Part shown: piece by piece, positions 1-7,912 of the stretch | Position numbering within the stretch: the stretch's first letter is position 1 | Layout of the letters: every line of letters starts with the position of its first letter | Assembly: GCA_052146895.1 (NCBI GenBank) | Contig: JBKQLZ010000093.1 | Span: 1-22,376 of the forward strand | DNA length: 22,376 bases | From: Palsa-601 sp052146895 | GTDB taxonomy: Bacteria; Actinomycetota; Acidimicrobiia; Acidimicrobiales; Bog-793 | Direction: 5' to 3' | Position numbers and translations under genes: made by a program | The notes under the pieces: generated by a model | What the model was told of the DNA's origin: nothing | The model's input: the letters and a program-made list of their open reading frames with translations, nothing else | Database searches by the model: none

Positions 1-116
1 AACCCTCGGGAAAACCCTAGGAATTTTGGCACGATCCTCCACGATGCCGTCTATCCACAGGGTCGGCCAGCCCGAGCGGTAGGTACAACGGTAAGTCGTG
101 GCGCCATCGTCGCGAG

Positions 117-1046
117 ATGAACTCACGGATGAACATGCTGCTCGCTCTCGCTACAGCTCAACGCGGCGTGGTGACGCGGCGGCAAGCCCTCGAGCTCGGC
201 GTTACGAACGACATTCTCGCGAGGATGATCCGCACCGGGTCGATAGCGCGCGTCGACGGAGTGCTCCGCCTCACCGGTGTGACCCCTGATCCGGACACAG
301 CTCTCTGGGCAGCCACTCTCCACACTGGCGGTGTGCTCTCACACTCGACGGCGGCGCAAAAGCTCGGTGCGGAGCTCCGCCACTCGACGATCCACGTCAC
401 GGTTGCCTACCCGAGAAACGCGGCCCGGTATCCCTCCACCACCCTCCACCGCTCACGCCGGCTGCCCGAGACACATGTCTCGAGAAGTCCAGGCTCCCTT
501 CCGCTCACGACTGCACCAAGAACGTTCGTGGACCTCTCCGCTCCGAGCACGGGACTCAGCGACGATCAACTCCTGAGGTGCCTCGATGCCTGGTTGATCC
601 ACCGTCGCGTGAGCCTGGGGTGGTTGAACTGGTTCGTGGAGAAGGAGGCGAAGGGACTCGACGGCAGAACTCGTGCGAGGTCGCTCCTCAACGCGTTGTT
701 CAGTCCGCAGGTCGAGAGCATCGCAGAGCGATACCTCGCGCAGCTCCTCGCTCGCGGAGGGTTGGCACCCTTCTCGACCCAGCACCCCATATGGCGGGCG
801 GGCGCCTTCGTCGGGCGGGTCGACTTCGCTTGGCCTGTCCAGCGGGTGGCGCTCGAGCTCGACGGCTACCGGTACCACTCCGTGCCGGGCGTGTTCGCCG
901 CCGATCGCCAGCGCGGCAACGAGATCCGGCTCGCCGGCTGGACCCTGCTGCGGACCACGCCATCAGAGGTGAAGGCCGACCCGAACCACCTCATCGCGAC
1001 AGTAAAGGCAGTCCTTGACCTGCAACCTTTCTTTGCACCAGGCTGA
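117..1046 (+). CDS. DUF559 domain protein with AbiEi-like N-terminal domain
   Basis: The 309-residue protein has two recognisable parts. Residues about 5-60 form a small winged-helix-like segment (RGVVTRRQALELGV, then an RTGSIARVDGVLRL stretch) like the N-terminus of AbiEi-type antitoxins. Residues about 195-305 resemble DUF559, a Vsr/restriction-endonuclease-like fold, with ALELDGYRYH, a downstream D-R-x-R-x-N-E-I-R stretch and GWTLLRTT. Such actinobacterial proteins are usually annotated as DUF559 or AbiEi-family proteins, and their biological role is unproven. No AbiEii-like toxin partner lies next to it, so a working toxin-antitoxin pair is not supported. The ATG at 117 is preceded by CATCGT (105-110), a near match to the leaderless -10 pattern of this window. 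ATGs at 129 and 135 remain possible starts. The gene converges on ahcY with only 8 nt between the two stop codons. Confidence 0.75.
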   Translation: MNSRMNMLLALATAQRGVVTRRQALELGVTNDILARMIRTGSIARVDGVLRLTGVTPDPDTALWAATLHTGGVLSHSTAAQKLGAELRHSTIHVTVAYPRNAARYPSTTLHRSRRLPETHVSRSPGSLPLTTAPRTFVDLSAPSTGLSDDQLLRCLDAWLIHRRVSLGWLNWFVEKEAKGLDGRTRARSLLNALFSPQVESIAERYLAQLLARGGLAPFSTQHPIWRAGAFVGRVDFAWPVQRVALELDGYRYHSVPGVFAADRQRGNEIRLAGWTLLRTTPSEVKADPNHLIATVKAVLDLQPFFAPG

Positions 1047-1054
1047 CCCTGACC

Positions 1055-2488
<1,434 letters not shown>

Positions 2489-2492
<4 letters not shown>

Positions 2493-2893
2493 CGTGTCTC
2501 CTCTTCGATTGCGGGGTTCAAAGGGCGTGTGTGGTTGGCGGCAGCTGCGAGAAGCTGGAGGTGTTTCTCCTGTTCGTAGGCAAGCCACCCGGAATCAGTC
2601 ACTTCAGTCGGGCGGATGGCCGGGGCGAGGAGCCATGCGGAGACCGCGTCGCTCAGCTCCTGGTCGCTCTGGAGCCTCAGGGCAAAGCCGACATCAGACA
2701 ACTCGATCCCGAACTCCTCCAACAGGTGGCGAAGGGTCCGGAGGCGCTGAAGCTCAGCCGGTCCGTACAGGCGGTAACCCGAAGGCGACCTGCTCGGGAC
2801 GACGAGGCCGGCTTCTTCGATGTAACGCAGCATGCGAGCCGACCAACCGGTCGTCTGCGCCGATTCCTGGATCGTCAGGGCACCGCCATCCAC
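2489..2893 (-). CDS. MerR-family transcriptional regulator upstream of ahcY
   Basis: The protein has about 134 residues, with an N-terminal MerR winged helix-turn-helix: ALTIQESAQTTGWSARMLRYIE, then GLVVPSRSPSGYRLYG and a LRHLLEEFGIELSDV helix. A short C-terminal region of about 65 residues carries no effector domain I recognise and no cysteine pattern for metals. I chose the GTG at 2893. It lies 8 nt after a TAAGGT -10 hexamer and puts the start just before the HTH, as is usual in this family. A GTG at 2911 in the same frame would add six residues but sits upstream of that -10. The stop overlaps the ahcY start (ATGA), so the regulator and ahcY are almost certainly one transcript. A 26-bp dyad over its promoter suggests autoregulation. 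The effector is unknown. Confidence 0.8.
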
Positions 2894-2900
2894 GGGCACG

Positions 2901-2926
2901 AACCTTACCACGCTCGTGCGAAGGTT
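2901..2926. promoter_or_regulatory. Dyad operator in the MerR/dcd divergent promoter region
   Basis: Perfect 6-bp inverted arms AACCTT (2901-2906) and AAGGTT (2921-2926) flank 14 bp. On the minus strand the right-hand arm contains the -10 TAAGGT (2907-2902). A weak -35-like GGGACA (2932-2927) lies 19 bp upstream of it, the long spacer typical of MerR-controlled promoters. It is probably the autoregulatory site of the adjacent MerR protein. It lies about 28 bp upstream of the dcd -10, so it could also affect dcd. The binding assignment is inference. Confidence 0.5.
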
Positions 2927-2954
2927 TGTCCCGGAGCGGGGGGCCGACCCGGAC

Positions 2955-2960
2955 TATCGT
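2955..2960 (+). promoter_or_regulatory. -10 element of dcd, probable leaderless transcript
   Basis: TATCGT ends 9 nt before the ATG at 2970. No Shine-Dalgarno sequence lies between them, so transcription would begin at or next to the start codon. No good -35 is visible. Confidence 0.5.
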
Positions 2961-2969
2961 TCGGGCACC

Positions 2970-3551
2970 ATGATCCTGTCCGACCGGACCATCCGCGAGG
3001 AGATTGCCAGCGGGCGCATCGGCATCGAGCCGCTCGGCGAGGGCTGCATCCAGCCCTCCTCGGTCGACCTCCACGTCGACCGCTACTTTCGCGTCTTCCG
3101 CAATCACAGCCAGCGCGTCATCGACGTGAAGGAGAACCAAGAGGAGCTGACCGAGCTAGTCGAGGCGATCGGCGACGAGCCGCTCATCCTGCACCCCGGT
3201 GAGTTCGTGCTCGGCTCGACTGTCGAGCGGGTGCGATTGCCCGACGACCTCGTCGGACGGTTGGAAGGCAAGTCGAGCCTCGGACGGCTCGGGTTGCTGA
3301 TTCATTCGACTGCTGGTTTCGTCGATGCTGGATGGGACGGCTTCCTCACTCTCGAGCTCTCGAACGTCGCGAACCTCCCGATAACCGTGTATCCCGGCAT
3401 GAAGATCGGCCAGATCAGCTTTCTCCGAATGACCACGGCAGCCGAGACGCCGTATGGTGCTGCCGCGCTCGGCTCGAAGTACCAGGGCCAGCGGGGCCCG
3501 ACCCCGAGCCGCTACTTCGAGAATTTCCGCTCGGTCACTACCGGCGAATAG
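2970..3551 (+). CDS. dcd: dCTP deaminase, probably the bifunctional dUMP-forming type
   Basis: This 193-residue protein makes dUMP precursors for thymidylate by deaminating dCTP. It begins MILSDRTIREEI and contains QPSSVDLHVDRYFRVF, GRLEGKSSLGRLGL, HSTAGFVDAGWDGFLTLELS, GMKIGQISF and the C-terminal GSKYQGQRGPTPSRYFENF. The SVDLH and LELSN segments are the trimeric dUTPase/Dcd core, and the Glu in LTLELS is the expected catalytic residue. The HSTAGF and YQGQRGPTPSR stretches closely match my recollection of the Mycobacterium tuberculosis enzyme, which has both deaminase and dUTPase activity, so direct formation of dUMP is likely. The ATG at 2970 fits the family N-terminus and the -10 at 2955. 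The next gene follows on the same strand after 40 nt. Confidence 0.95.
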   Translation: MILSDRTIREEIASGRIGIEPLGEGCIQPSSVDLHVDRYFRVFRNHSQRVIDVKENQEELTELVEAIGDEPLILHPGEFVLGSTVERVRLPDDLVGRLEGKSSLGRLGLLIHSTAGFVDAGWDGFLTLELSNVANLPITVYPGMKIGQISFLRMTTAAETPYGAAALGSKYQGQRGPTPSRYFENFRSVTTGE

Positions 3552-3591
3552 ATTTCGCGCACCCATTCGGCAGCGACCCTGAGGAGGGCAT

Positions 3592-5814
3592 GTGCTCACC
3601 AGGTATCCGATCGCGCTGGCCGCGACGGCGATCGCGTTCGCGATAGCCGGGAGGAGGCTCTACTTCCTCAACCGGCTGGTGCGCGCAGGTCAGCCCGCGC
3701 CTGATCGGCTCTCACGTTGGGGCAAGCGTGCCGAGGTCGAGCTCAAGGAAGTCGGCGGCCAGAGCAGGCTGCTGCAGTGGACTATCCCGGGTCTTGCCCA
3801 CGCGTTCACGTTCTGGGGTTTCACGATCCTGTTCCTCACGATCATCGAGGCTTACGGCGACCTGTTCTCCCCGACGTTCCACATACCCCTCATCGGGACG
3901 AACCCGTTCGTCGGGTTCATCGAGGACTTCTTCATCGTCGCGGTGCTCGTGTCCCTCTGCGTGTTCTCCATCATCCGCTTGAAGAACAACCCGGCGCGGC
4001 TAGAGCGCAAGAGTCGGTTCTACGGTTCGCACACGGGTGCAGCTTGGATCACGCTCGGCCTGATCTCGGCCGTCATGATCACGCTCCTCGTGTACCGGGG
4101 CGCCCAGACGAACGTGAAGACGAACGGAGTGCCCGACTTCCCTTACACGAGATGGGCGTTCGCGTCGCACCTGCTGGGCAGCTGGCTCGCCCCGTTACAC
4201 GGCGCCAACGAGGGGCTCTCGACGGTATTCGTCGTCCTCAACATCATTTCGATCGTCGGGTTCGCAGTGTTCCTCGTGCACTCGAAGCACCTTCACATCG
4301 TCATGGCGCCGATAAACGTCGCGTTCTCGCGCCAGCCACGGGCGCTCGGGGCCCTCGACAAGACGCCCGACATGGACATGGAGAACATGGACGAGGACAC
4401 GGTCTTCGGCGCGGGCAAGATCGAGCACTTCACCTGGAAGCAGTTGCTCGACGTGGTCACCTGCACCGAGTGTGGCCGGTGCCAGAGCCAGTGCCCGGCC
4501 TGGAACACCGGCAAACCGCTCTCACCGAAGCTCCTGATCATGGATCTCCGCGAGGAGCTCTTCCGAAGCTCCGGCCGGATTCTCACAAAGGCGTCGGCTG
4601 CGGCAGCCGGCGACTCTGGCGCTGGGGCTTCGCCGCCCGCAGCGTCCGCCGAGACGGAGAGCCAGACGCTCGTCCCGAACGTCATCGACCCTGACGTTCT
4701 CTGGTCGTGCACAACCTGTGGGGCGTGCGTCGAAGAGTGCCCGGTCGACATCGAGCACGTGGACGCGATCATCGACATGCGCCGCTACGAGGTGATGATC
4801 GAGTCCCGCTTCCCGAGCGAGGCAGGTCTCATGCTCCGCAACATCGAGAACCGGGGAGACCCTTGGGGGCTGGGTGCCGCGAAGAGGCTCGACTGGACCG
4901 AGGGACTCGGCTTCGAGGTGCCGGTCGTGAAAGGTGAGATCCCCGACGACGTCGAATACCTCTTCTGGGTCGGCTGTGCCGGCGCGCTCGACGAGAGGGC
5001 GCGGAAGACGACGCAGTCGCTCGCGCGCCTGCTGCACACCGCTGGGGTGTCGTTCGCGGTGCTCGGTCCGAAGGAGTCGTGCACCGGGGACCCGGCGCGG
5101 CGACTCGGCAACGAGTACCTCTTCCAGATGCAGGCGCAGCAGAACATCGAGACGCTGACCTCGGCAGGCGTGAAGAAGGTGATCGCCTCGTGCCCGCACT
5201 GCTTCAACTCGCTCTCCAACGAGTATCCAGCGCTCGGCGGGAACTTCGAGGTGCTCCACCACTCCCAGCTACTGAGCCGCCTCATCGCCGACGGGCAGCT
5301 CAAGCCGGACAGATTCGAGGCAAAGGTCACGTACCACGACCCCTGCTACCTCGGGCGCCACAACCGCGTATACGAGCCGCCCCGCAAGGTGATCGAGTCC
5401 GTGCCGGGCGTCAGCTCGGTGGAGATGCATCGGTGTAGGGAGAAGGGTTTCTGCTGTGGTGCGGGTGGAGCGCGCATGTGGCTCGAGGAGAGGATCGGCA
5501 AGCGCGTGAACCTCGAGCGCACCGACGAGGCGCTCGGCACGGGTGCCGACGTCGTCTCGACCGCCTGCCCGTTCTGCTTGATCATGCTCGACGACGCCGT
5601 GAAGGAGCGCCAGCGCGAGGAAGAGGTCTCCGTCCTCGACATCTCGCAGATCATCGAGCATTCCATGCAGCCGGCGATGGCCGCAGCGGGGGTTGGGACT
5701 GCGACCGGAGCCCAGGCTCAGCCTCCGGCACCGGCTGAGGCCCCGGAGATGGCTCCTGTCGAGAGCGACCCAGGGGACAGGGACGCCGCCGAAGGCGAGC
5801 TCGGAGAGTCTTAG
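3592..5814 (+). CDS. Membrane-anchored iron-sulfur reductase (HdrD/GlpC-like, two CCG domains)
   Basis: This 740-residue membrane redox protein starts at a GTG with a strong GAGGAGG Shine-Dalgarno sequence at 3581-3587. About six hydrophobic helices lie in residues 1-235, like the nitrate reductase gamma/heterodisulfide reductase membrane module. Two 4Fe-4S motifs follow: CTECGRCQSQCP (Cys291, 294, 297, 301) and CTTCGACVEECP (Cys373, 376, 379, 383). An Ala/Ser/Pro-rich linker of about 30 residues separates them. Two cysteine-rich CCG domains come next: ESCTGDPARR with SCPHCF, then HDPCYLGRHN with GFCCGAGGARMW and CPFCL. The tail of about 60 residues is disordered and rich in Pro, Ala and Glu. 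The layout matches the actinobacterial Fe-S reductases related to M. tuberculosis Rv0338c. These probably pass electrons between a soluble donor such as ETF and the quinone pool, but the true partner is not visible here. Its stop overlaps the convergent neighbour's stop. Confidence 0.85.
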   Translation: MLTRYPIALAATAIAFAIAGRRLYFLNRLVRAGQPAPDRLSRWGKRAEVELKEVGGQSRLLQWTIPGLAHAFTFWGFTILFLTIIEAYGDLFSPTFHIPLIGTNPFVGFIEDFFIVAVLVSLCVFSIIRLKNNPARLERKSRFYGSHTGAAWITLGLISAVMITLLVYRGAQTNVKTNGVPDFPYTRWAFASHLLGSWLAPLHGANEGLSTVFVVLNIISIVGFAVFLVHSKHLHIVMAPINVAFSRQPRALGALDKTPDMDMENMDEDTVFGAGKIEHFTWKQLLDVVTCTECGRCQSQCPAWNTGKPLSPKLLIMDLREELFRSSGRILTKASAAAAGDSGAGASPPAASAETESQTLVPNVIDPDVLWSCTTCGACVEECPVDIEHVDAIIDMRRYEVMIESRFPSEAGLMLRNIENRGDPWGLGAAKRLDWTEGLGFEVPVVKGEIPDDVEYLFWVGCAGALDERARKTTQSLARLLHTAGVSFAVLGPKESCTGDPARRLGNEYLFQMQAQQNIETLTSAGVKKVIASCPHCFNSLSNEYPALGGNFEVLHHSQLLSRLIADGQLKPDRFEAKVTYHDPCYLGRHNRVYEPPRKVIESVPGVSSVEMHRCREKGFCCGAGGARMWLEERIGKRVNLERTDEALGTGADVVSTACPFCLIMLDDAVKERQREEEVSVLDISQIIEHSMQPAMAAAGVGTATGAQAQPPAPAEAPEMAPVESDPGDRDAAEGELGES

Positions 5815-6239
5815 TGAACCGAGGCGGCGAGTGCCTTGCCGTCCGCGCTGCGCAGCCGCGAGGCGGTCGCCACGAGGAGCTTGCGCACTGTCGAAGGCGA
5901 GTCTTTCAGGATCTTGTTGAAGTCCTTCTGGTCGATCGCGAGCAACTCCATGTCGGTCGCCGCTTTCACGGTTGCGGAGCGCGGCAGCCGGTCGAGTAGC
6001 GCGAGCTCACCGAAGTAGTTGCCTGGGCCTAGGTCGGCAGCCTTGCGCCCGTTACGGATCACCGTCGCTTGGCCAGACACGATGAAGTAGAAGGTCAGCC
6101 CGACTGCGCCCTCGTCACAGACGACGGTGCCAGCCTTTACAGACATCGGCTCTGCCTTCTTCTGGATCTCTTTCAGCTCGCCACGCGAGCATTCGCTGAA
6201 GAGCCAGACGCTGCTGAAGTCGAAGTTGGTCCCTGCCAT
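5811..6239 (-). CDS. Stand-alone cyclic nucleotide-binding domain protein
   Basis: The 142-residue protein consists almost wholly of a cNMP-binding beta-roll. It has GTVVCDEGAVGLTFYFIVSGQATV, then the phosphate-binding cassette GNYFGELALLDRLPRSATV. The conserved Glu (GEL) and Arg (RSA) that contact the ribose and cyclic phosphate in true cAMP binders are present. A helical tail (EFNK-like KDFNKILKDSP, then KLLVATASRLRS) follows, and there is no DNA-binding domain, so it is not a CRP-type transcription factor by itself. It may sense cAMP and act through a protein partner. The ATG at 6239 lies 7 nt after TACGCT (6252-6247) with no Shine-Dalgarno sequence, so it is probably leaderless and transcribed separately from the upstream P-II gene. 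Its TAA overlaps the TAG of the convergent Fe-S reductase gene. Confidence 0.85.
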   Translation of the reverse strand: MAGTNFDFSSVWLFSECSRGELKEIQKKAEPMSVKAGTVVCDEGAVGLTFYFIVSGQATVIRNGRKAADLGPGNYFGELALLDRLPRSATVKAATDMELLAIDQKDFNKILKDSPSTVRKLLVATASRLRSADGKALAASVH

Positions 6240-6307
6240 GCCGCCCAGCGTAGCTGTATGTGAGACGTCAGGCGGGGCGAGCTTTCAATCGGTGGCGAGA
6301 CGCGTGC

Positions 6308-6353
6308 TCGCCCCGGTGGCGGGAGAGTCGCAACTCCACCGCGACCGGGGCGA
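6308..6353. repeat. Long inverted repeat between the P-II and cNMP-binding genes
   Basis: Perfect 10-bp arms TCGCCCCGGT (6308-6317) and ACCGGGGCGA (6344-6353) enclose 26 bp. Inside, GCGG (6319-6322) can pair with CCGC (6339-6342) and extend the stem. There is no T-tract on either side. It may be a factor-independent terminator of actinobacterial type, an mRNA-stabilising hairpin or an operator. It sits 69 nt upstream of the cNMP-binding gene. Confidence 0.5.
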
Positions 6354-6387
6354 ACCACGAGATGACCTACTGCGGGAGGATGTCGGT

Positions 6388-6404
6388 GCGCCCAAGCCGG
6401 GCGC
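6388..6404 (-). terminator. Small hairpin just after the P-II gene
   Basis: GCGCCC (6388-6393) and GGGCGC (6399-6404) form a perfect 6-bp stem with a 5-nt loop, 14 nt beyond the P-II stop codon. It lacks a U-run, so termination is only probable. Confidence 0.4.
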
Positions 6405-6417
6405 CCGTCCTGCTTGT

Positions 6418-6756
6418 CTAAAGGGCGTCAGGCCCGTGCTCTGCGGTGCGAATCCGGACTACGTCTTCCACCGGGACCACCCACACCTTTCCGTCTCCGA
6501 CCTTGCCGGTGCCGGCGGTGCGCACGATCGCCTCCACGACATCGGTCACTTGATGATCGTCGAGCACGATCTCAATTCGGATCTTGGGGACGAGATCAAT
6601 GGTGTACTCGGCGCCCCGGTAAGTCTCGGTGTGACCGCGTTGGCGTCCGAAACCCTGGGCTTCTGTTGCCGTCAATCCTTGGATGCCGAGGTCCTTCAAG
6701 GACTCCTTCACCTCGTCGAGCTTGAACGGCTTGATGACTGCGACGACCAACTTCAT
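6418..6756 (-). CDS. glnB: Nitrogen regulatory protein P-II
   Basis: This 112-residue P-II signal protein reads 2-oxoglutarate and ATP/ADP and adjusts ammonium uptake and assimilation, classically by blocking AmtB. It begins MKLVVAVIKPFKLDEV. It carries the T-loop GFGRQRGHTETYRGAEY with Tyr51 at the modification position (uridylylation in proteobacteria, adenylylation in actinobacteria), the B-loop TGKVGDGKVWV and the C-loop VVRIRTAE. The ATG at 6756 is chosen because the family starts exactly at MK-IKPFKLD and a GAAGGGAG Shine-Dalgarno sequence precedes it. The glnB/glnK choice cannot be settled; actinobacteria usually call it glnK or glnB. It lies downstream of amtB and gpmA on the same strand, 205 nt after gpmA. 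A GlnR-like array lies in that gap, and an 11-codon leader ORF overlaps its start. Confidence 0.95.
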   Translation of the reverse strand: MKLVVAVIKPFKLDEVKESLKDLGIQGLTATEAQGFGRQRGHTETYRGAEYTIDLVPKIRIEIVLDDHQVTDVVEAIVRTAGTGKVGDGKVWVVPVEDVVRIRTAEHGPDAL

Positions 6757-6788
6757 GACGCGCTCCCTTCTGGGGCGAGGGTATACAT
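6753..6788 (-). CDS. Possible 11-codon leader peptide coupled to the P-II gene
   Basis: The ATG at 6788 encodes MYTLAPEGSAS and stops at TGA 6755-6753, which overlaps the P-II start in an ATGA arrangement. A strong Shine-Dalgarno sequence, AAGGAGGT, lies just before this ATG. It is a better ribosome site than many real starts in this window. It may raise P-II translation by coupling. The Shine-Dalgarno sequence could instead serve a TTG at 6792 that would lengthen P-II by 12 residues, but this is unlikely given the strict family N-terminus. Confidence 0.4.
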   Translation of the reverse strand: MYTLAPEGSAS

Positions 6789-6902
6789 GCAACCTCCTTC
6801 ACCCCGCAGGTGGGGCAGGTCAAGGACTCCTTCGTCCGCGAACGCTTGCGCCGACATTACAAAGAGGGTGTTGCAGCGTTGTGCCCGGAGCGCGAATGCT
6901 GC

Positions 6903-6940
6903 ATTACCCGGTCGTGAACGCCGTGTTACGCGGCCCGAAC
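6903..6940. promoter_or_regulatory. Weak GlnR-like array upstream of the P-II gene
   Basis: On the plus strand, ATTAC-n6-GTGAA-n6-GTTAC-n6-CGAAC occurs in exact 11-bp phase. GTTAC fits the gTnAC half-site exactly and ATTAC fits at four of five positions. The other two elements fit GaAAC poorly. It lies 147-184 bp upstream of the P-II ATG, much like the distance of the better array before amtB. This is a candidate only. Confidence 0.35.
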
Positions 6941-6961
6941 GCCTCGACCGGCTGCCGGCAG

Positions 6962-7732
6962 TCAGCGGGCTGGCGATGTCGAGGCCTGATTCGCGACGGC
7001 TTGCGCCTTCGCTGCCACGGCCGTTGGATCACCCAAGTACCGGGGCTCGCATGCAAGCTCCAAGGTCGCACCGAGCTCGTAGACGCGGGGAACGCCAGTA
7101 GGGATGTTGATGCCGACGATGTCATCGTCGGACACGTTCTCGAGGTGCTTCAGCAGTGCCCGCAAGCTGTTGCCGTGCGCTACGACGAGCACAGTCATTC
7201 CGTTCAACAGGTCGGGCGCGATCGCGTCCTCCCAGTACGGCAGGAGGCGCCTCACGACGTCGGCCAGGCACTCGGAGGCCGGAAGGACAGAGCGCGGCAC
7301 CAACCGGTAGCGCGGGTCGGTTGCCGGGTGCCCTGGGTCGTTGGCTGGGAGAGGAGGTGGCGGGACGTCGTAGCTCCGTCGCCACAGCGCGACCTGGTCC
7401 GCGCCGTGACGCTCTGCCGTCTCCGCCTTGTTCAGCCCTTGCAGGGCTCCGTAGTGCCGCTCGTTCAACCGCCAGTTGCGCTCCACCGGCAGGAAGGAAC
7501 GGCCGAGCACATCGAGCGTGATGTTCGCGGTTCGGACCGCTCGCGTGAGCACGGACGTATGAACCTTGTCGAAGTCGAGACCCGATGCCTCACGCTCGGC
7601 CAGCAGGAGCTCCCCGGCTTGTTGGGCCTCGCTTTCTCCCAACTTCGACAGGTCGACGTCCACCCAACCGGTGAAGCGGTTCTCGGCGTTCCAAGCGCTC
7701 TCGCCGTGGCGGAGAAGGACAAGCGTCGGCAC
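6962..7732 (-). CDS. gpmA: 2,3-bisphosphoglycerate-dependent phosphoglycerate mutase
   Basis: The 256-residue glycolytic and gluconeogenic enzyme interconverts 3- and 2-phosphoglycerate. It starts PTLVLLRHGESAWNAENRFTGW, with the catalytic phosphohistidine in LLRHGES. It contains LNERHYGALQGLNKAETAERHG, the VVAHGNSLRALLKHLE second histidine region and GVPRVYEL near the end, all typical of the dPGM (GpmA) type. The length matches the usual 230-260 residues. The GTG at 7732 has no Shine-Dalgarno sequence but lies 6 nt after TAGCCT (7744-7739), so transcription is probably leaderless from its own promoter. That -10 lies in a tandem repeat that duplicates it. The gene sits between amtB and the P-II gene, which normally adjoin. 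No functional link with nitrogen control is obvious. Confidence 0.95.
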   Translation of the reverse strand: MPTLVLLRHGESAWNAENRFTGWVDVDLSKLGESEAQQAGELLLAEREASGLDFDKVHTSVLTRAVRTANITLDVLGRSFLPVERNWRLNERHYGALQGLNKAETAERHGADQVALWRRSYDVPPPPLPANDPGHPATDPRYRLVPRSVLPASECLADVVRRLLPYWEDAIAPDLLNGMTVLVVAHGNSLRALLKHLENVSDDDIVGINIPTGVPRVYELGATLELACEPRYLGDPTAVAAKAQAVANQASTSPAR

Positions 7733-7735
7733 ATC

Positions 7736-7811
7736 GGGAGGCTAACCGCGACGCGCCGTGCGGGAGGCTAACCGCGACGCGCCGTGCGGGTGCTACCGCG
7801 ACGCGCCGCGC
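7736..7811. repeat. 26-bp tandem repeat upstream of gpmA carrying a -10 motif
   Basis: Two identical 26-bp copies (7736-7761 and 7762-7787) are followed by a 24-bp degenerate copy (7788-7811). On the minus strand each perfect copy contains TAGCCT, the -10 hexamer that lies 6 nt before the gpmA GTG in the proximal copy. The third copy has lost the hexamer. The repeat therefore duplicates the core promoter. Confidence 0.85.
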
Positions 7812-7835
7812 GCGGGGGTACCGCTCCCGGACGCG

Positions 7836-7869
7836 GCTAGTGGGCTGGCCCGGCGACCAGCCCACTAGC
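7836..7869 (-). terminator. Strong hairpin between amtB and gpmA
   Basis: A perfect 13-bp stem (GCTAGTGGGCTGG with CCAGCCCACTAGC) has an 8-nt loop and starts 44 nt after the amtB stop codon. It has no U-tract, as is common for terminators in high-GC actinobacteria. It would separate amtB transcription from gpmA. Confidence 0.6.
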
Positions 7870-7912
7870 AACACCTTCTGTGACTTACGACAAACCGCTG
7901 ACCCTTCGCGCG

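Noticed and set aside
98..289. A small frame starting at a GTG before the first gene
   Set aside because: It is a low-complexity Arg/Ser-rich translation overlapping the DUF559 gene in another frame.
117..1046. An abortive-infection toxin-antitoxin pair
   Set aside because: Only the AbiEi-like N-terminus is present and no AbiEii toxin gene is adjacent, so a defence system is not supported.
2493..2560. An SAH or SAM riboswitch before ahcY
   Set aside because: The region upstream of ahcY is coding sequence of the MerR gene, which overlaps it, leaving no leader for an aptamer.
6127..7771. Plus-strand frames of 324 and 362 codons
   Set aside because: They run opposite the cNMP-binding, P-II and gpmA genes, which carry clear motifs on the minus strand.
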